Made by a program: the position numbers and the translations under genes
In this document: in pieces, positions 1-12,174 of the stretch
Layout of the letters: each line of letters starts with the position of its first letter
Position numbering within the stretch: position 1 is the first letter of the stretch
DNA from: Hypomyces perniciosus
Taxonomy: Eukaryota; Ascomycota; Sordariomycetes; Hypocreales; Hypocreaceae
NCBI GenBank assembly: GCA_008477525.1
Contig: SPDT01000001.1
Coordinates: 806,001 to 870,000, forward strand
DNA length: 64,000 nt
Direction of reading: 5' to 3'
Notes under the pieces: model-generated
Database searches by the model: none
Told to the model about the DNA's origin: nothing
What the model saw: the letters and a program-made list of their open reading frames with translations, nothing else

Positions 1-628
1 AGAGACTGGAAGAGACCCCGCAGCTGGGCGAGCCAATTCAGAGATGCGAAGCCTCCCATCTCTCAAGCGGGTTCACACCAATTCATGTACCACAATAAAC
101 CAGTAAAATGACGCCGCGTAAGAGTCTCGGCTAGGTCATGCAGGAGTCTAGATGCTGCGGTCTCCCTGCTTCTCAGCTCCTGCAAGACCTGGCCAACCGA
201 AGGTTGAGGATTGGGCACGAGGATACTTTCGCAGGTCTTGTCAGCACTCCAAATATGCAGCTCCACGAAGAGAAAACATTGGCATACATATTTGGAAGTG
301 CGTGCAACGGACCTAGACAACCGCAAATGGGGGGACGGGTGCCGCCAACCTTGTTAATGTTGTTCCCGTGTTGATGAGGTTCTATGATTTCGTGCCCAAT
401 GATTGCCACCATAAGCGGTCATATCTCCTTGGTACGAGTCGAAAATCTCAATCGCCATATATTCCTGCAATATCGTCACTTCTTGTTCTCTTGCCGGTCA
501 CGCGTAGTCTTACTCAATCATCTCGACTCCACCTTATTCCATTCGACTACCATTTTGTTGAACTGGACACCTTGAATTGACTGTTGACACAAGCTGACAA
601 GAACCGCTTCTAATAGTGGTGTACGGAT
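1..628. other. Left-edge non-coding region
   Basis: No supported gene is visible. The small open frames on both strands have no recognisable domain or consistent codon use. The right part is presumably the promoter and 5' leader of the AAA+ ATPase gene that starts at 629. Confidence 0.5.
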
Positions 629-3600
629 ATGGCTGTCAAGGATTCTCAGGATCCCACCACGACGGTGACCGTGACGCCGATGCACTCTTCGGATCATACA
701 CTCCTTGACACGCCGTTGACTCTTTCAACCAGCACGGTCCCCAAAGCTGCCCTCGTGAGTCGATCTTACAGCACAATGGACTCTGAAGTCGCCGAACCCC
801 TACACTTGGCCGTCGGTGAAGGTCATACCGCCGACCGAATGGTTAACATCGAGGCTCCGGCAGAGCCCCAGGGCGGTAATCCCGATGGTTCAATCAAGGA
901 GGATAAAGATGCAGTGAAGACCGATAGAGACGACGGAGAGAAAACAGTCAAACCGGAGAACGGCTGGGAATCCGAGGCCCCACTGTACTGCGAAAACAAC
1001 GGCCGTTCCCACGCGATTCTGACAGATTTTGGTATCTGGAAGTGCCCAGAATGTGACAAAAGCCTGCGCCCACCTTCAACAAAAAAAGCGGCCTCAGACA
1101 AAGCCAATGAACATGACAACAACACGACGCAGGAGCAGGGCGATGACAATAACACAACGCAGAAGGAGGGCAATGACACTCACCAGACTACGTCTTACTT
1201 CGTCGAGTACAGAGACTCTGGGGACTACCTTATTACTAGAGAGCCTTGGGACGGCCCATTCGATCTTTCCACTGCTAGAAAGGGTTATCACACAGTCTTC
1301 GATGTTGTGACGATCTTATCTACGTCTATACGCCCAGACATTCTTCGCATGTCATTTGACGTAGAAGCAATCATGAGAGAGGGGATTTTAAATAACCCAC
1401 AGGTGACCGTCAAGGTCACGACTAGCAGGATCATCATTCATTCAATTCACCTCCTTAAGATTATCCGCAGTCTTGTCAAGTATTATCCGATGAACCTCGA
1501 GGTCGATACTCTAGAGTTAGACGCACCGTATATGCTTATTGCTCACCATGTCGAGGACTTCGAAACTTACCTAAAGTCTCACCAAAAGATGGATTTATTG
1601 GACGATGACGCACGGCCTCAAATCAACGAAAATGAAACTCCGATTGTTTCTACTAAGGACGCCTCCGAAAATCTTGGGGTGACCCATCTTGGAATGCTTC
1701 TCGACTTCTTTAAGGAATCAGTTTACAAAGATATAACAAAGGAAAAGGCGCGACACGCTGAAGACATTTGTACTTGTCACATGCTTTGGCTCCTCTACAA
1801 ACCTGGCATCACCGTCTACTATGAATCAAACGGGCAGTTGAATGCATGCGTTGTCCAATCTCTCGACATTGAGGACAATTCCCGTTCTTCAGGGAGTGTA
1901 CTTCAAAGATCGTATACCGTCAATCTGTGGAATCTACAGTTTAACGGTCGTTTTGTTGGACGATGTAGTAAAACGGTTTACATCCCACACTTTGACGGCG
2001 AACGACAGATCAGCTCCTTGAAGGTCGTACCGTGCGAGTTCATCGACAAAAAGGACGGCGGTGAGACTCAACGACGGCTTGAGGACTATGGCGAGAGATG
2101 GTACAAACTACTCCGCGGAGGTCAAATCCATTACTCAGGCCGGTTGTTGGATTCCAGTAGAAGAGAGGTGCGCTTTATTGCTTTTCTAGTCCACTGTTTG
2201 GATCTGACAGAGCAGATTATTAGTTTAATGGCCGTGCATACATCGACACATCGTCTTACTACGACCAGGAGGACAGCGAAGAGCCAGATATTTGCGATGT
2301 CAGTGACATGGGTGAGGATCTAGCAAAGTGCATATGTGAGGAATGTCATGGTCTTCGGCCGCATCCTCCAAAAGGCTTCCGATGGGCACGCTATGATCTC
2401 ATTGACCCCAAGATCGAGAAGGGCCTTGAGCTCCAGGGCGCAATCGATGGTCCGCGCCATCGATATCTTCTTTGTGACCGACTACTTTATGGCTTTGATT
2501 TGAGGTCGAGGACATGGGGTAAGCTGCAAAGAAGACTGCTTTCGTTACTCTTGCCACATAGCTGACGTGTCATACTAGTGGAGCTTGATGTGAGCTTTTG
2601 CGATGAGCCAAGAATAAATTCGCAGGCAATCGAGAACTTGGTCATGCCAGTCGAAAGGAAGGAAATGATCAAGGCCCTAATCAGAGGTTCACAGGTCCCG
2701 ATTCTGGTAAGGGCCAAGTCGGGCCTTGGAAAGCTGATTTCATCGAAAACAAAGGCGAAGGCCAAATCTTCTTGCTCCACGGTAGCCCTAGCGTCGGCAA
2801 AACATTTGTAAGACCCCATTCAATGTGCATTAGGATCAGGATCTACACATGTTCAATCCAATGCTAATATTTTAATCAATAGACTGCAGGCAAGTAAAAC
2901 CGTTCTGAGTCTCGAACGGTAATATTTATGATAACTTGAATAGAATGCATTGCGGAGTACACAGGGCGACCTCTAATGTCTCTAACTTGTGGAGATATTG
3001 GTACGGACGAAGTTACAATGGAGCCCCGGCTCATGAAATGGTTCAAGCTCGCAGAGAAATGGGGGGCCATCATTCTTATCGACGAAGCCGATGTCTTTCT
3101 TGAGAAACGACATATTACTGATCTCAAGCGTAACAGCTTAGTCTCTGGTAAATTACCCACTACCTCTGATATCATGCTGCGGACTCAGAGAGCTCCACAA
3201 CTAACAAGGATTCCCAAATAGTCTTCCTTCGGTGTATCGAGTACTACCGTGGTGTCATGTTTTTGACGACCAACCGCGTTGGTCATTTCGACGATGCCTT
3301 CGTATCTCGAATCCATATCATCATCTTCTATGATAAACTAGGAATTGAAGAGCGGAAGAAGATTTGGCAACAATTCTTTGACAAGCTTTGCGACGACCGT
3401 GAAGATTTCGTTATAACCGGACGGGCGAAGAATTATGTCTTTGAGGATGACACGATCTGCAAGATGGAGTGGAACGGGCGAGAGATTCGCAATGGTAACC
3501 CATCCTCTTCTTTACGCCCCTCTTTGTCGCCCTCTTTATCACTCTCTATCCCCCTTTTTATCATATCCTATGAACATGGGTATGGCATTGTGTATACTGA

Positions 3601-3855
3601 TTTATAATTCTCTACACAGCCTTCCAGACAGCCGTGGCTCTTGCAGATTATAGGTTTATGCAGAAACCCAACAAGACAAAGCACGATCACCCAACACTTG
3701 ACCAGCGGGACATCGAACAAGTCTGCAACATGATGCGGCAATTCAAGCAGTACCTGCATGGTGTGCATGGTGCTGATGAAGATGGTCGTGCGTTTTTCTC
3801 GAAAGCCAGGAATCTTGAGAAGGCAACGCTGCGAGATGGGGAGAAGTCCACTTAG
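629..3855 (+). CDS. AAA+ ATPase with DUF7025-like N-terminal region; apparent one-base frameshift
   Basis: Predicted exons are 629-2167, 2224-2518, 2579-2807, 2883-2889, 2944-3147, 3222-3494 and 3620-3855, about 927 residues. The central region resembles the fungal DUF7025 domain (HMLWLLYKPG, then AYIDTSSYYD across the first intron). The C-terminal third is an AAA+ module: Walker A GSPSVGKT near residue 679, Walker B IILIDEADVFLEKR, sensor-1 region VMFLTTNR, and RIHIIIFY. The exon lengths sum to 2783 nt, one short of a multiple of three. The third exon starts in one frame (ENLVMPVERKEMIKALI) but continues in another (TGPDSGKGQVGPWKADF), so one base appears missing near 2680-2695. This family is large in filamentous fungi and mostly uncharacterised; remodelling of a protein substrate is inferred. 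The gene may be a young pseudogene or carry an assembly error. The start Met at 629 is the first in frame and lies in an acidic, low-complexity N-terminus. Confidence 0.8.
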
Positions 3856-5029
3856 CCAAATACTAGGGGAGAGGAAATAAGAAAATTTGCAATTTGTTTC
3901 TTTAGTTACGGAGGCAACATGGCTTATGATCTTTCGGAATGCAATGAACATTGAAAATGATTACGGACTCACTACCTCACATAGACAAATCAATCCCTTG
4001 TGAGTCCTTTATTGGGACTAACTGACATGCCCAACACACATGCATCTCTTTTTTTTAGCTATAAAAGATAAGCAAGTAGTCTTGGTGTAATAGACATCAA
4101 CCTTCTTCCCTTCAGCTCTTTCACCGTAACTTATCAGTTACGGGCTCTAGAAAGCTACGGAGCCAGAAATTCTTCAATCTGGCTGTTGGCATCATGATCA
4201 AATGATCCGCAGCGTCTTTTATGTACTATCTCTAGCCGCTTCGTGGTTCTATTGGCCGTGCTACCGCACGCTCTACCTATAAGTTCGCTTGGGTGGTGTG
4301 TGCCACGTATAACTACGTCGTATGCACTGCAATTTTAGCCCCTTGTGCCATACTCGCGAGCTAAGGGCCATCCGTCACCAAAGATCCCGTCTCAGTCGCG
4401 TTTCCGGGGGGATGCATCAACCTCCAATGGCTCGCCTCGCAATTGTGTCTGCCTTGCCTCGCCACCACAGGCATACGTAGACCCCAGCATTCCCTTGAAA
4501 AGGTCAAACACCCAGACGAAGCCCCAGTGGATGCAAAACCCAACATAAGCTAGCCAGAAAGAAACAAAATATCTTAAAAATTGCAGTAATGATTAGAATC
4601 ACAAGCTTATACATAGAAGTACGAAGTAGTGCTGGAGTCTGGGGAGGGAACAGGAACCAGACACTAAGCCCTCCAGAGTCTAGCCCTTCGGGATCTCCAC
4701 TCTCGCTAGGCCCCGTATTTCGCATCCGACTTTAAAAGCTTAAAAGAATACGAAATACGGCAATGTATGAATGGCTCCTGGATTAGGCAACGGCCAAGAA
4801 GGCTTATGGCTTATGGGCTGATGGCAGCTGGCTCAGCTTGCTGCTGGAATGCCGCGCGGTCTCGCATGTAAGAGGAGGATATGAGGAAAGAGCTCTGTTT
4901 AATCGAAGTTATTATTAGTAGATAACCTGTAACTTCTTCCATTTTTTCTAGACTTCATCTTTTCCTCTCTACAACATCGAAAAGATCCTGTTTTACGAGT
5001 AACTGATATTGACCAACTCGACTTACACC
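3856..5029. other. Intergenic region, no gene seen
   Basis: About 1.2 kb between the AAA+ ATPase and the V-ATPase proteolipid gene. Only short unsupported open frames occur. The last 150 bases are pyrimidine-rich and look like the promoter and leader of the downstream gene. Confidence 0.5.
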
Positions 5030-5807
5030 ATGGATGCCATATCAGCTAGCATGTATCGCTGGTATGATCTTCTTTCTCACAATCATGACAATCACGAGCA
5101 AGCAAAAAGCTAACCCACGCAGTCCCATGTACTCCGTCAGTTCTCTTCAAGCGACATAGCCGTAAACCACTAACACAAGCATCGCCAGTCCTTCTTCGGA
5201 GCCATGGGATGCGCATGCTCCATCGTCCTCACCACCTTCGGTGCCTCCTACGGCACCGCCAAATCCGCTGGCGCCATCTTCTCCTCTGGCATCCTCCGTC
5301 CTGAGCGACTGATGCAGAACACGTGCGTACCACTCTTTGAGCATCTCACTTGAACGAAGAGGAAAGGGGGGTAGCAAGAAGGTATCTAGACTAACACGGT
5401 GAGTTGGTAAAGCCTCTGCGCCATCATGGCCCAAATTCTCTCCATCTACGGCCTCGTCTCCAGCGTCATCATCTCCGGAGGCATTCAAGAGAAGATGCCC
5501 ATCCACACGGGCTTCCTCCAACTCGGTGCCGGTCTGGCCGTTGGTCTCTGCGGCATGGCAGCTGGTTTCGCCATCGGAATCGTCGGCGACGCAGGAGGTT
5601 CGTCTCCCCCTCCTCTTGTATATGACCTGATCAGTGAGCTTCCAGCTGATACAATGTTTAGTTCGAGCTAGCACGCAGCAGCCGCGCTTGTACGTCGGCA
5701 TGGTTCTCATCCTCATCTTCGCTGAAGTGCTGGGTTTGTATGGCGTCATCGTGTCCATTCTCATGCTCACCAAGTCCAAGGACACTAGTACCGAATGTTT
5801 GTACTGA
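5030..5807 (+). CDS. V-type H+-ATPase proteolipid (c-type) subunit
   Basis: Five exons (5030-5061, 5123-5135, 5189-5322, 5413-5597, 5662-5807) give exactly 169 residues, normal for the 16-kDa proteolipid. It forms part of the membrane c-ring that carries protons across vacuolar and endosomal membranes. The sequence shows four hydrophobic helices, the family opening CPMYSSFFGAMG, and [10 protein letters not shown] before the last helix. The proton-binding glutamate is present in [12 protein letters not shown] (about residue 143). It differs from canonical Vma3 at otherwise conserved sites: SSFFG for APFFG, and MAQILSIYG where MAGI-IYG is usual. It may therefore be a divergent paralogue or c'-like form, so I give no symbol. 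The 13-nt second exon is supported by frame and family alignment. The reading frame stays open across all four introns. Confidence 0.88.
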
Positions 5808-5985
5808 TCTCGCGGCAAGCAAGCGAAACTTTTATAGACACCAGTCATCAATGTTGCTCTGAATAGATAATGATCCCACAAAAACCAGTCGCTAAATAAG
5901 AATAGAGTCAAGGGGGTATCTATGGTGTCTATAATTCCCGTGTCGAAGTACATACATTTATATATTCCTGGATGTGAAACACGTC

Positions 5986-8900
5986 TCACAATGCCCATTC
6001 TTCAGGGTTGTCATCCTTGGTAATGAATGGCTCGTCTATCCTCTTGATCGCAAACTCGCTACAAAGTATGCTGTAGGCCTGTTAGTAAAGTAGTTTAAAA
6101 CTGGAGCGATATGACGAAAAGGGGGCTTACCATGCCGAAGCCACGAGTGAATCAAGTTCAGCAACCACGGCTTCCCGCCGCGGGCCATTCACAAGGCCTT
6201 TGTGAATTTGCATTTGAAGCCCCTTGATCCTGTTAGACCTTGCCACTCCAGATTGCTCCAGCACCTTTCGCCCCATGCAGTCTGAATGGAAGGAATGCTG
6301 GCAGGGGAAAACGAAGAATTGTCTGCTAAGCAATGGCAATCCACACACATAACACTTCTCCCCAGGCTCCACGATCGCATATCGGTGATCGAGAGCCGCA
6401 ATGTCCAGTTTGATGTTCGTAGCAGTTTGGGAAGACTCGTCCATTTCCTTCTTCAAATTGTCAATGTTGCGACTGTAATCTTCGAGTGCCTCGCATATTT
6501 CCTCTTTGAAGTCGTCTATGACGACAAAGTCGGGGAAGAACGGTATCAGATCCTCAATCTTGAGTAGATCACACCTCTTGAGGAATTCTATAGCCGCTTT
6601 GATGCCGTCAGACTGAGAGATGACTTTTCTAGCCACGGCCAGCCAAAGTTTCTTGCGCAGTGGTGGATTTGACATAGGCCGGTCAGCAATGACTGCTGCT
6701 AGTTCGACTTCTTTATGGGACAGAGCCAGGTCCACAGCCTGGAGATATTGCTCCATGCTCGTGTATATGTGGACACAAGAAAGAGTGCGATGATGCTGGA
6801 TACACTGTCTCAAGGCAAAATCCGGGTCGTACCGAGGCTCGTCCCCCTGTGCCTGTAAGTATGACAACAACCCAGACTCATCCTTGGAGGGGTTTGAAGC
6901 GTATATGGATACAAGCGTGTTGTGGACTGCCGCATCCTTAGAGTTGAGTTGATAGACCACATAGTTGAGGTATCTTATAGCCTGGTTCTGTGATGCCGCC
7001 TCACTAGAAAAGCCGCGGTTATACTCAAGCAGAGCAGGAATGAGTCTTCGCGGATTAAGGTCGGCGTGCCTCATCAGAATGTCCACCGTATCCAGCGCAA
7101 CGTGCGTCATCAATACGGTACTGTATCGGTAAAAGACCTCGGGGTCAGTCTGTTTCTTCAGAACATTGAGCACGTCGGTCCATCTTTCGCGCTGAACCCA
7201 GTATGACATCACGTAGTTGTAGTCGTTGACAGCATTGGCAAAGTAGAGAAGCTCCTCTTCCCTACCGTGACTGCTGATCACATCATAAACTGTTTTGTGA
7301 TCAAGGTCGGTCTTGTACTTGTTGACAAAGTCTTGATACTCTTTTCTCACAGCATCAAGTAACTTTCGGGACTCGGTAGGATTCAGCTTCTCTGACAGTT
7401 CTGCTCGCGTGACGATAGTATCGTCCAGTGAGTTGAGCTTCGCCATGAAGATCTCGATCAACCAGCTTGCGATCATGATCCTCTGCATCGATGCCGACTT
7501 CCTCGTTGTAGCGAGCTTGGTAAGGAGAAAGGTGCGTAGGGCATCAGGTTGGGCATTGTCGATAAGTTTTAGTGCAATCTCCTCAAAAGGCTTGTTGCTC
7601 CGGCCATACACTGTAGCTGCTTCGTTCCAATGCCCCTTGCCAGCGAGATGGTCTCCGTAGGCGGCAGCCACAGTCTCCTTTTGGGTGCGTGACCGAGCTT
7701 GCTGCAGAGCCGGCTCAAACTGTTGCTGCTCCATCATAATTTTCCAGATGTTCCTGTCCTCATCTCGCACTACAATCTCAAAGATCTCCTCGGATGTGAA
7801 GAGCCAGAATGTGTTCTTTTGGACATCCACGGAGAACCCAATAGGTTGCTGACCGGCCGCGAGCACATCATGCTCAGAAACCATTTCCCCAGTCAACCGG
7901 TTTGTGGTGATGACACGGCCGCCAACTAAGTTGACAATATGCCACTGTGTAAGCGCAATCGCGTCGATCATCTCAGATGTCGGCTTGCGTTTTCCTCCCG
8001 ATTCTTGGCTAACGATGTTAGACCTCGACAGCATCTTGGATTCGCTAAATACTTTCGATCCCAACGTGCTGTCTGTGGGTGAGTTCGACAGCCTACCGTG
8101 GAAAACGCCGTGAGATGATAGCCACGCATAGGCCCTGTCGGGCACATCGTCATCGTGGGGGCTTGTATCGGGAGGGTCGGGGGACACGACGAATGCAGAG
8201 TTGGCGCCAGGGGATGTCCTCGAAAGTTCATGAACGACGGGTTGTTCCGACTCAAACAGTCGGGTATAGACAGAACCGCTGCCATCGTGGCCTTGGCCGA
8301 CCTTGCCAACGAGGTGAAATAACCTGCCCTGCGTAGCAATCACCACCCTGCGCAAGTCTGATTTGCCATTCAGATTGTCCACCCAGAGGCCGGTAATAGG
8401 TCCATCGGGGAGCTTGTGTAGGTTCTTCAGGTGCTTGACCTCCTTCTTGTAGAACTCATTGGATGTCTCGATGAAGGCTTCGTAGATGTTGCCATCCGAG
8501 GCTCCGAGGAGAATCTCTCGCGTGGATGCGGTTGGCAATGAGGGATTCCAGGCTACGCTCTCGATCGACACACCGCGCAGCCTCCCCAACGCTCTCGGCT
8601 GCTTCGACTGCGAGTGCAGATAGTAATTCTCCCCGAGGGCTGTGCAGACCAGCAAATGCGAGGCCGTAGGATCGAGGAACATGCGCCGTATGATGCCAAC
8701 TTCGGACGGTTTCTTCGGTAAATCGATATCTAAATCAAGACGTCAGCTACCAATCTGTCCGTTTTGGTCGCAAACGGCCAACAGTAGAGCACTCACCGTC
8801 AATGTCTTCCGGCCGGTTCAGATCAATGCGGAGGATACGGCCATTGGAGAGGGCCAGGATGATGACATTATTCGCGACCTGCGCAGCGACAAAGTCCGCG

Positions 8901-9025
8901 GCGATTGAGAACTGCAGCTGCACGCTCTCGACAGTGAAGATGGGCAGCTCGCCGCCATTCTCCAGGTCCGCAGTGCCGTTGGCGGCGGCGACAGCGACGA
9001 ATCCCTCGTTCGGATCGAGCGACAT
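5986..9025 (-). CDS. vps18: Vps18/Pep3, HOPS/CORVET tethering subunit
   Basis: Three exons (9025-8797, 8729-6131, 6070-5986) encode 970 residues, the usual size. Vps18 is a core subunit of the HOPS and CORVET complexes that tether endosomes and vacuoles before fusion. The N-terminal half is the beta-propeller/Pep3 region (MFLDPTASHLLVCTALGEN is a typical Vps18 stretch). A helical clathrin-repeat region follows, and a C-terminal RING-H2 with CYVCGLPLL, CQHSFHSDCM and CILC. The last RING cysteine pair is created by splicing into the small third exon (CILCSEFAIKRIDEPFI), which supports that intron. The start at 9025 follows a family-like opening, SLDPNEGFVAVAAANG. The gene converges on the V-ATPase proteolipid gene, 178 bp apart. 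Confidence 0.95.
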
Positions 9026-10659
9026 GGCGGATCGTTTCAGAGCAGCATTCTCGGAGAGTGGTCTGTCCGAAGGTCCGGGTTCCCGCTGCGGGCAGCAAGA
9101 AGGCAGATGGATAGATGGTCTGGTGTCGCAGTTGGAGCTGAGGGGGGAGCTTGGTTGAAGCTTGGGTTACTGTTAAGGGTGCTTGGGGCTGCGTCAGTGA
9201 TGCGACGCCAGCTTACTGGGGAGTTGTAGCGCATTCGTCATTGGCCCTTGAGCGCCACATGCATTTCAGCCTTGCTGAACAGTGAACAGCCACAGCTTAC
9301 TTCTTTAGGCAGGCAATGCTATGAGCCTCCAAGGCAAAGTCTTGTTATACCGACTTCGTACTCCGTTCACGATGAACATATGTTTGGGCATCATCTATTA
9401 TTAAATACCACTTTTTTATCCTTCAACAAAATGAACCCACACATGTCGCTCATTCCATGCTAGTATTTTAGATACCGAACCAGGTTCGTAGTGATTCAAA
9501 CATTTCCCCCCAAATCGTATATCACATCATCTTCCCGAGTCAATGCATGGCTGGTGAATTTTTTGCATTTGCAATACATAGCTGAAATTGTAAAATGTGT
9601 CCAGAAAAACTAAGAATCGCAGCGTCACAGGGTATCTTCCAATTCTGGTGAATGCAAGGCCATCACCACTGGGTTGGCCATGAGATTCGTGGTTGCTGGC
9701 AAAGGCAGCTCCCCGCTTCATGCCAGTTTACTCTTATCGTATCGTAAAATTCGTGATGGAAAGGGATTGTGCCCGTGCATATCTCTCTCATCAGCCGATA
9801 GATGGCATCAAGATGAAAACCTGTGATGAATAGAGACAATCACCAGGCCGGTTGTATGGGGCCTGTAATAAGAAAGACGCGGTCTTTCTGCACAAGACGA
9901 AACGGTACAACACCCTCCACTGGAAACCATCTCGAATCCGTAGCATTAATTCTCATGACCACAATGAATTGTTTGTCCATCGAACAAGGTCAACTGAGTC
10001 AATGTCCCGTGCCGCAACTTTTTTTCACAATTGCGTCTTTCTCCTATTCACCAGCCAAACCTCGATCCAAAACGGCCCACCTGACAGATCCGCAAGTTGT
10101 GTAAGAGCCGAATGCATGTGGTAGAATCTCCATGTCGTCATTGGAGGCTAATTTGCTAATCCGCGGTATTGCTCGAGGAGCTATAGCCTTATGAATTTGA
10201 CGTATTCAATACTTAGCAACATCCAAGACAGGGAGATCCTTTGGCATGCAAATGATTGAAACCGCTTCTTGGGACTATGCCGCCATGTAGTCAGCCCTTC
10301 TCAACTCAGTGTGGAAAGGCAAATTTATTTTCCAACTCCATAGTCCCCACTTCCAGATCTTGATTTGATCGAAGCTCGCGACATGAGCAAATGCTGGTGT
10401 TATTCAGTGCCCAATGTGTCTCGGTTTGGTTGTCATCATCATATTGGCAGAGGCTCGAATTCAAGTCATGGGATTTCGAGTTTGGCGGCAACTTGATTTG
10501 TTTGAGGAAAGTCAAGGGGAGGTCGAGGTTGGCGTGTTGTCCAATAGAGTGGACTCGATTAATCGAGGTAGCAAGTTGGCTGTAAGCAAAGGTCATGACT
10601 GGGGACCAAGGCCGTCGAGATGTGAGAATCCAAATTGCTACCGTTGAGTGCTAGTTCGT
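9026..10659. other. Intergenic region, no gene seen
   Basis: About 1.6 kb. The part next to 9025 is the presumed vps18 promoter; the rest lies downstream of the methyltransferase gene. Only small, unsupported open frames are present on both strands, with no repeats of note. Confidence 0.5.
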
Positions 10660-12174
10660 TCAATGCGCATGACTATTCGATCCTCCAGATTCATGATCGT
10701 GGAATCCATTTGAGCCGTTGCATGATGAGTGTGCCCCATTTGGTTCTGGTTCACACGGAGGAGTCTGTTCATCTCGCTCCTTCTCTGAATACGGCGAGCC
10801 TGGAGGCCAAGGGACGGCTGAGGGCGGCGCATCCAAGGGTTTTCTCGCCACAATAATACGCAGCTTGATGAGAAGAGTCTTTGCTGTCGCAGGATCCCTC
10901 GCCAAATGAGCCAATTCCCCGGCCGCCCGCTCGCAAGCTAATTTGCACACCTCTGGGTCCCAGTCCATGTACTCGGTGAGTAGGCGTAAGCATATGGCTT
11001 CTAGCGCATCTAAACATGCTATTAACCATATCTTGCCCATATATTGCTCTGCCGCAGTGATCGGGATGGTATATTCTGTGCTTCTGACATCGACAAAACC
11101 AGCATCAATGAACTTATGCGGCTCTAAATGTTGTATGCCTCGTTTCCGGCCTGCCAATTCTGCTGCAATACCAACATCTCGGAAAAGGTCGTGAATAGGT
11201 GAGTCAGGTTGGAAGTGTGTTAAGAATTTGCTCAGGCCGTCCTCTGAGATGTCAAAGTCCTGAACCTCTATCCAACCACCTGGTTTAAGCGAGTAGTACA
11301 CGCTACCGTAGATAAAACTCCAATTCCGAAAGGCACCTTGGAGCAATCGAAAATGGATCAAGTCGTAATGATCGGGAGGTCGATCCCAATCCTCAGCATC
11401 TTCCACCTCGAAGAAGACGTTTATGGGGACGCTCTGGGTCTCCTGAATAGGAGATATGTCGGTGCCCACGACTTCGCAATGAGAATACAGTTCAGCAAAA
11501 CGAATAGCCCATTCACCCGTGCCTGTACCTACGTCCAGGACATGTGTAGGGTATTGAATTGGCGCAAGGGTGAGTTCGTTATCGAGCACGTGCAGCAGAA
11601 CCTGATGCTGCAGTGTGAGGCGCAACTGTTCAAGTTCGTCATTGGGCATAAAGTAGTGCCGGCAGTAGCGGCGGCCGTGAATCTCCCGGTAGTCAATTTC
11701 CCTGGTCCACAAGGATCTCGTTGAAGAACCCCTAAAATGAGAATCATGTTAGAATGAATGAATGAAACACGTTGAAGTTTATCTGCCTTGGCCGTAGGAC
11801 AGCTCAAGCGAAGCAACAAATTTCCCAACTTACATGTCTGAAGCTATGGTCCGCGAGTCTCCCGAAACGAAGTGTCCTCCTCCTGTTCTGGATGGGGGGA
11901 ACTGGCTGGCAGGATAAATGGACACTGTCTCGACGTCCTCGTCATCAGCGTCCTCAAGGACCGCGGGGGTATCGTCCACGTCCTCCTCGGTGCCCATTAG
12001 GCTCGTCATGGCTGTAGCAGGCCCGTCACTGGCAGTGATACTGCTCATTGTGCCGTCAGTGGAGGGTCTCGCGCTATGCGGCGCATTCGATTCGTGAGAG
12101 GCCATTGCATCGGACCCGTTCTGTGGCGCTCGTTGACGCGCCCCTTTCCGGCCTTTTCGTCTCCTGGGCGCCAT
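10660..12174 (-). CDS. LaeA-like SAM-dependent methyltransferase
   Basis: Two exons (12174-11834, 11731-10660) encode 470 residues. Exon 1 encodes a basic then acidic, Ser/Thr-rich low-complexity N-terminus. The catalytic part follows: YFMPNDELEQLRL just before the fold, the SAM-binding motif LDVGTGTGEWAI near residue 178, an acidic motif GTDIS, and LKPGGWIEVQDFD. This set (FMPNDE, GTGTG.W, PGG..E.QD) is typical of the fungal LaeA/Llm methyltransferase-like family; LaeA itself is a nuclear regulator of secondary metabolism. Whether this copy is a regulator or another paralogue cannot be told from sequence. No polyketide, peptide or terpene synthase lies nearby. The intron (11732-11833) joins in frame as IASDM then GSSTRSLWTREID. 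The C-terminus is Ser/Gly/His-rich. Confidence 0.88.

Noticed and set aside
5147..5998. 283-codon frame on the minus strand
   Set aside because: It runs opposite to the exons and introns of the V-ATPase proteolipid gene, whose spliced protein is well supported; the frame has no domain.
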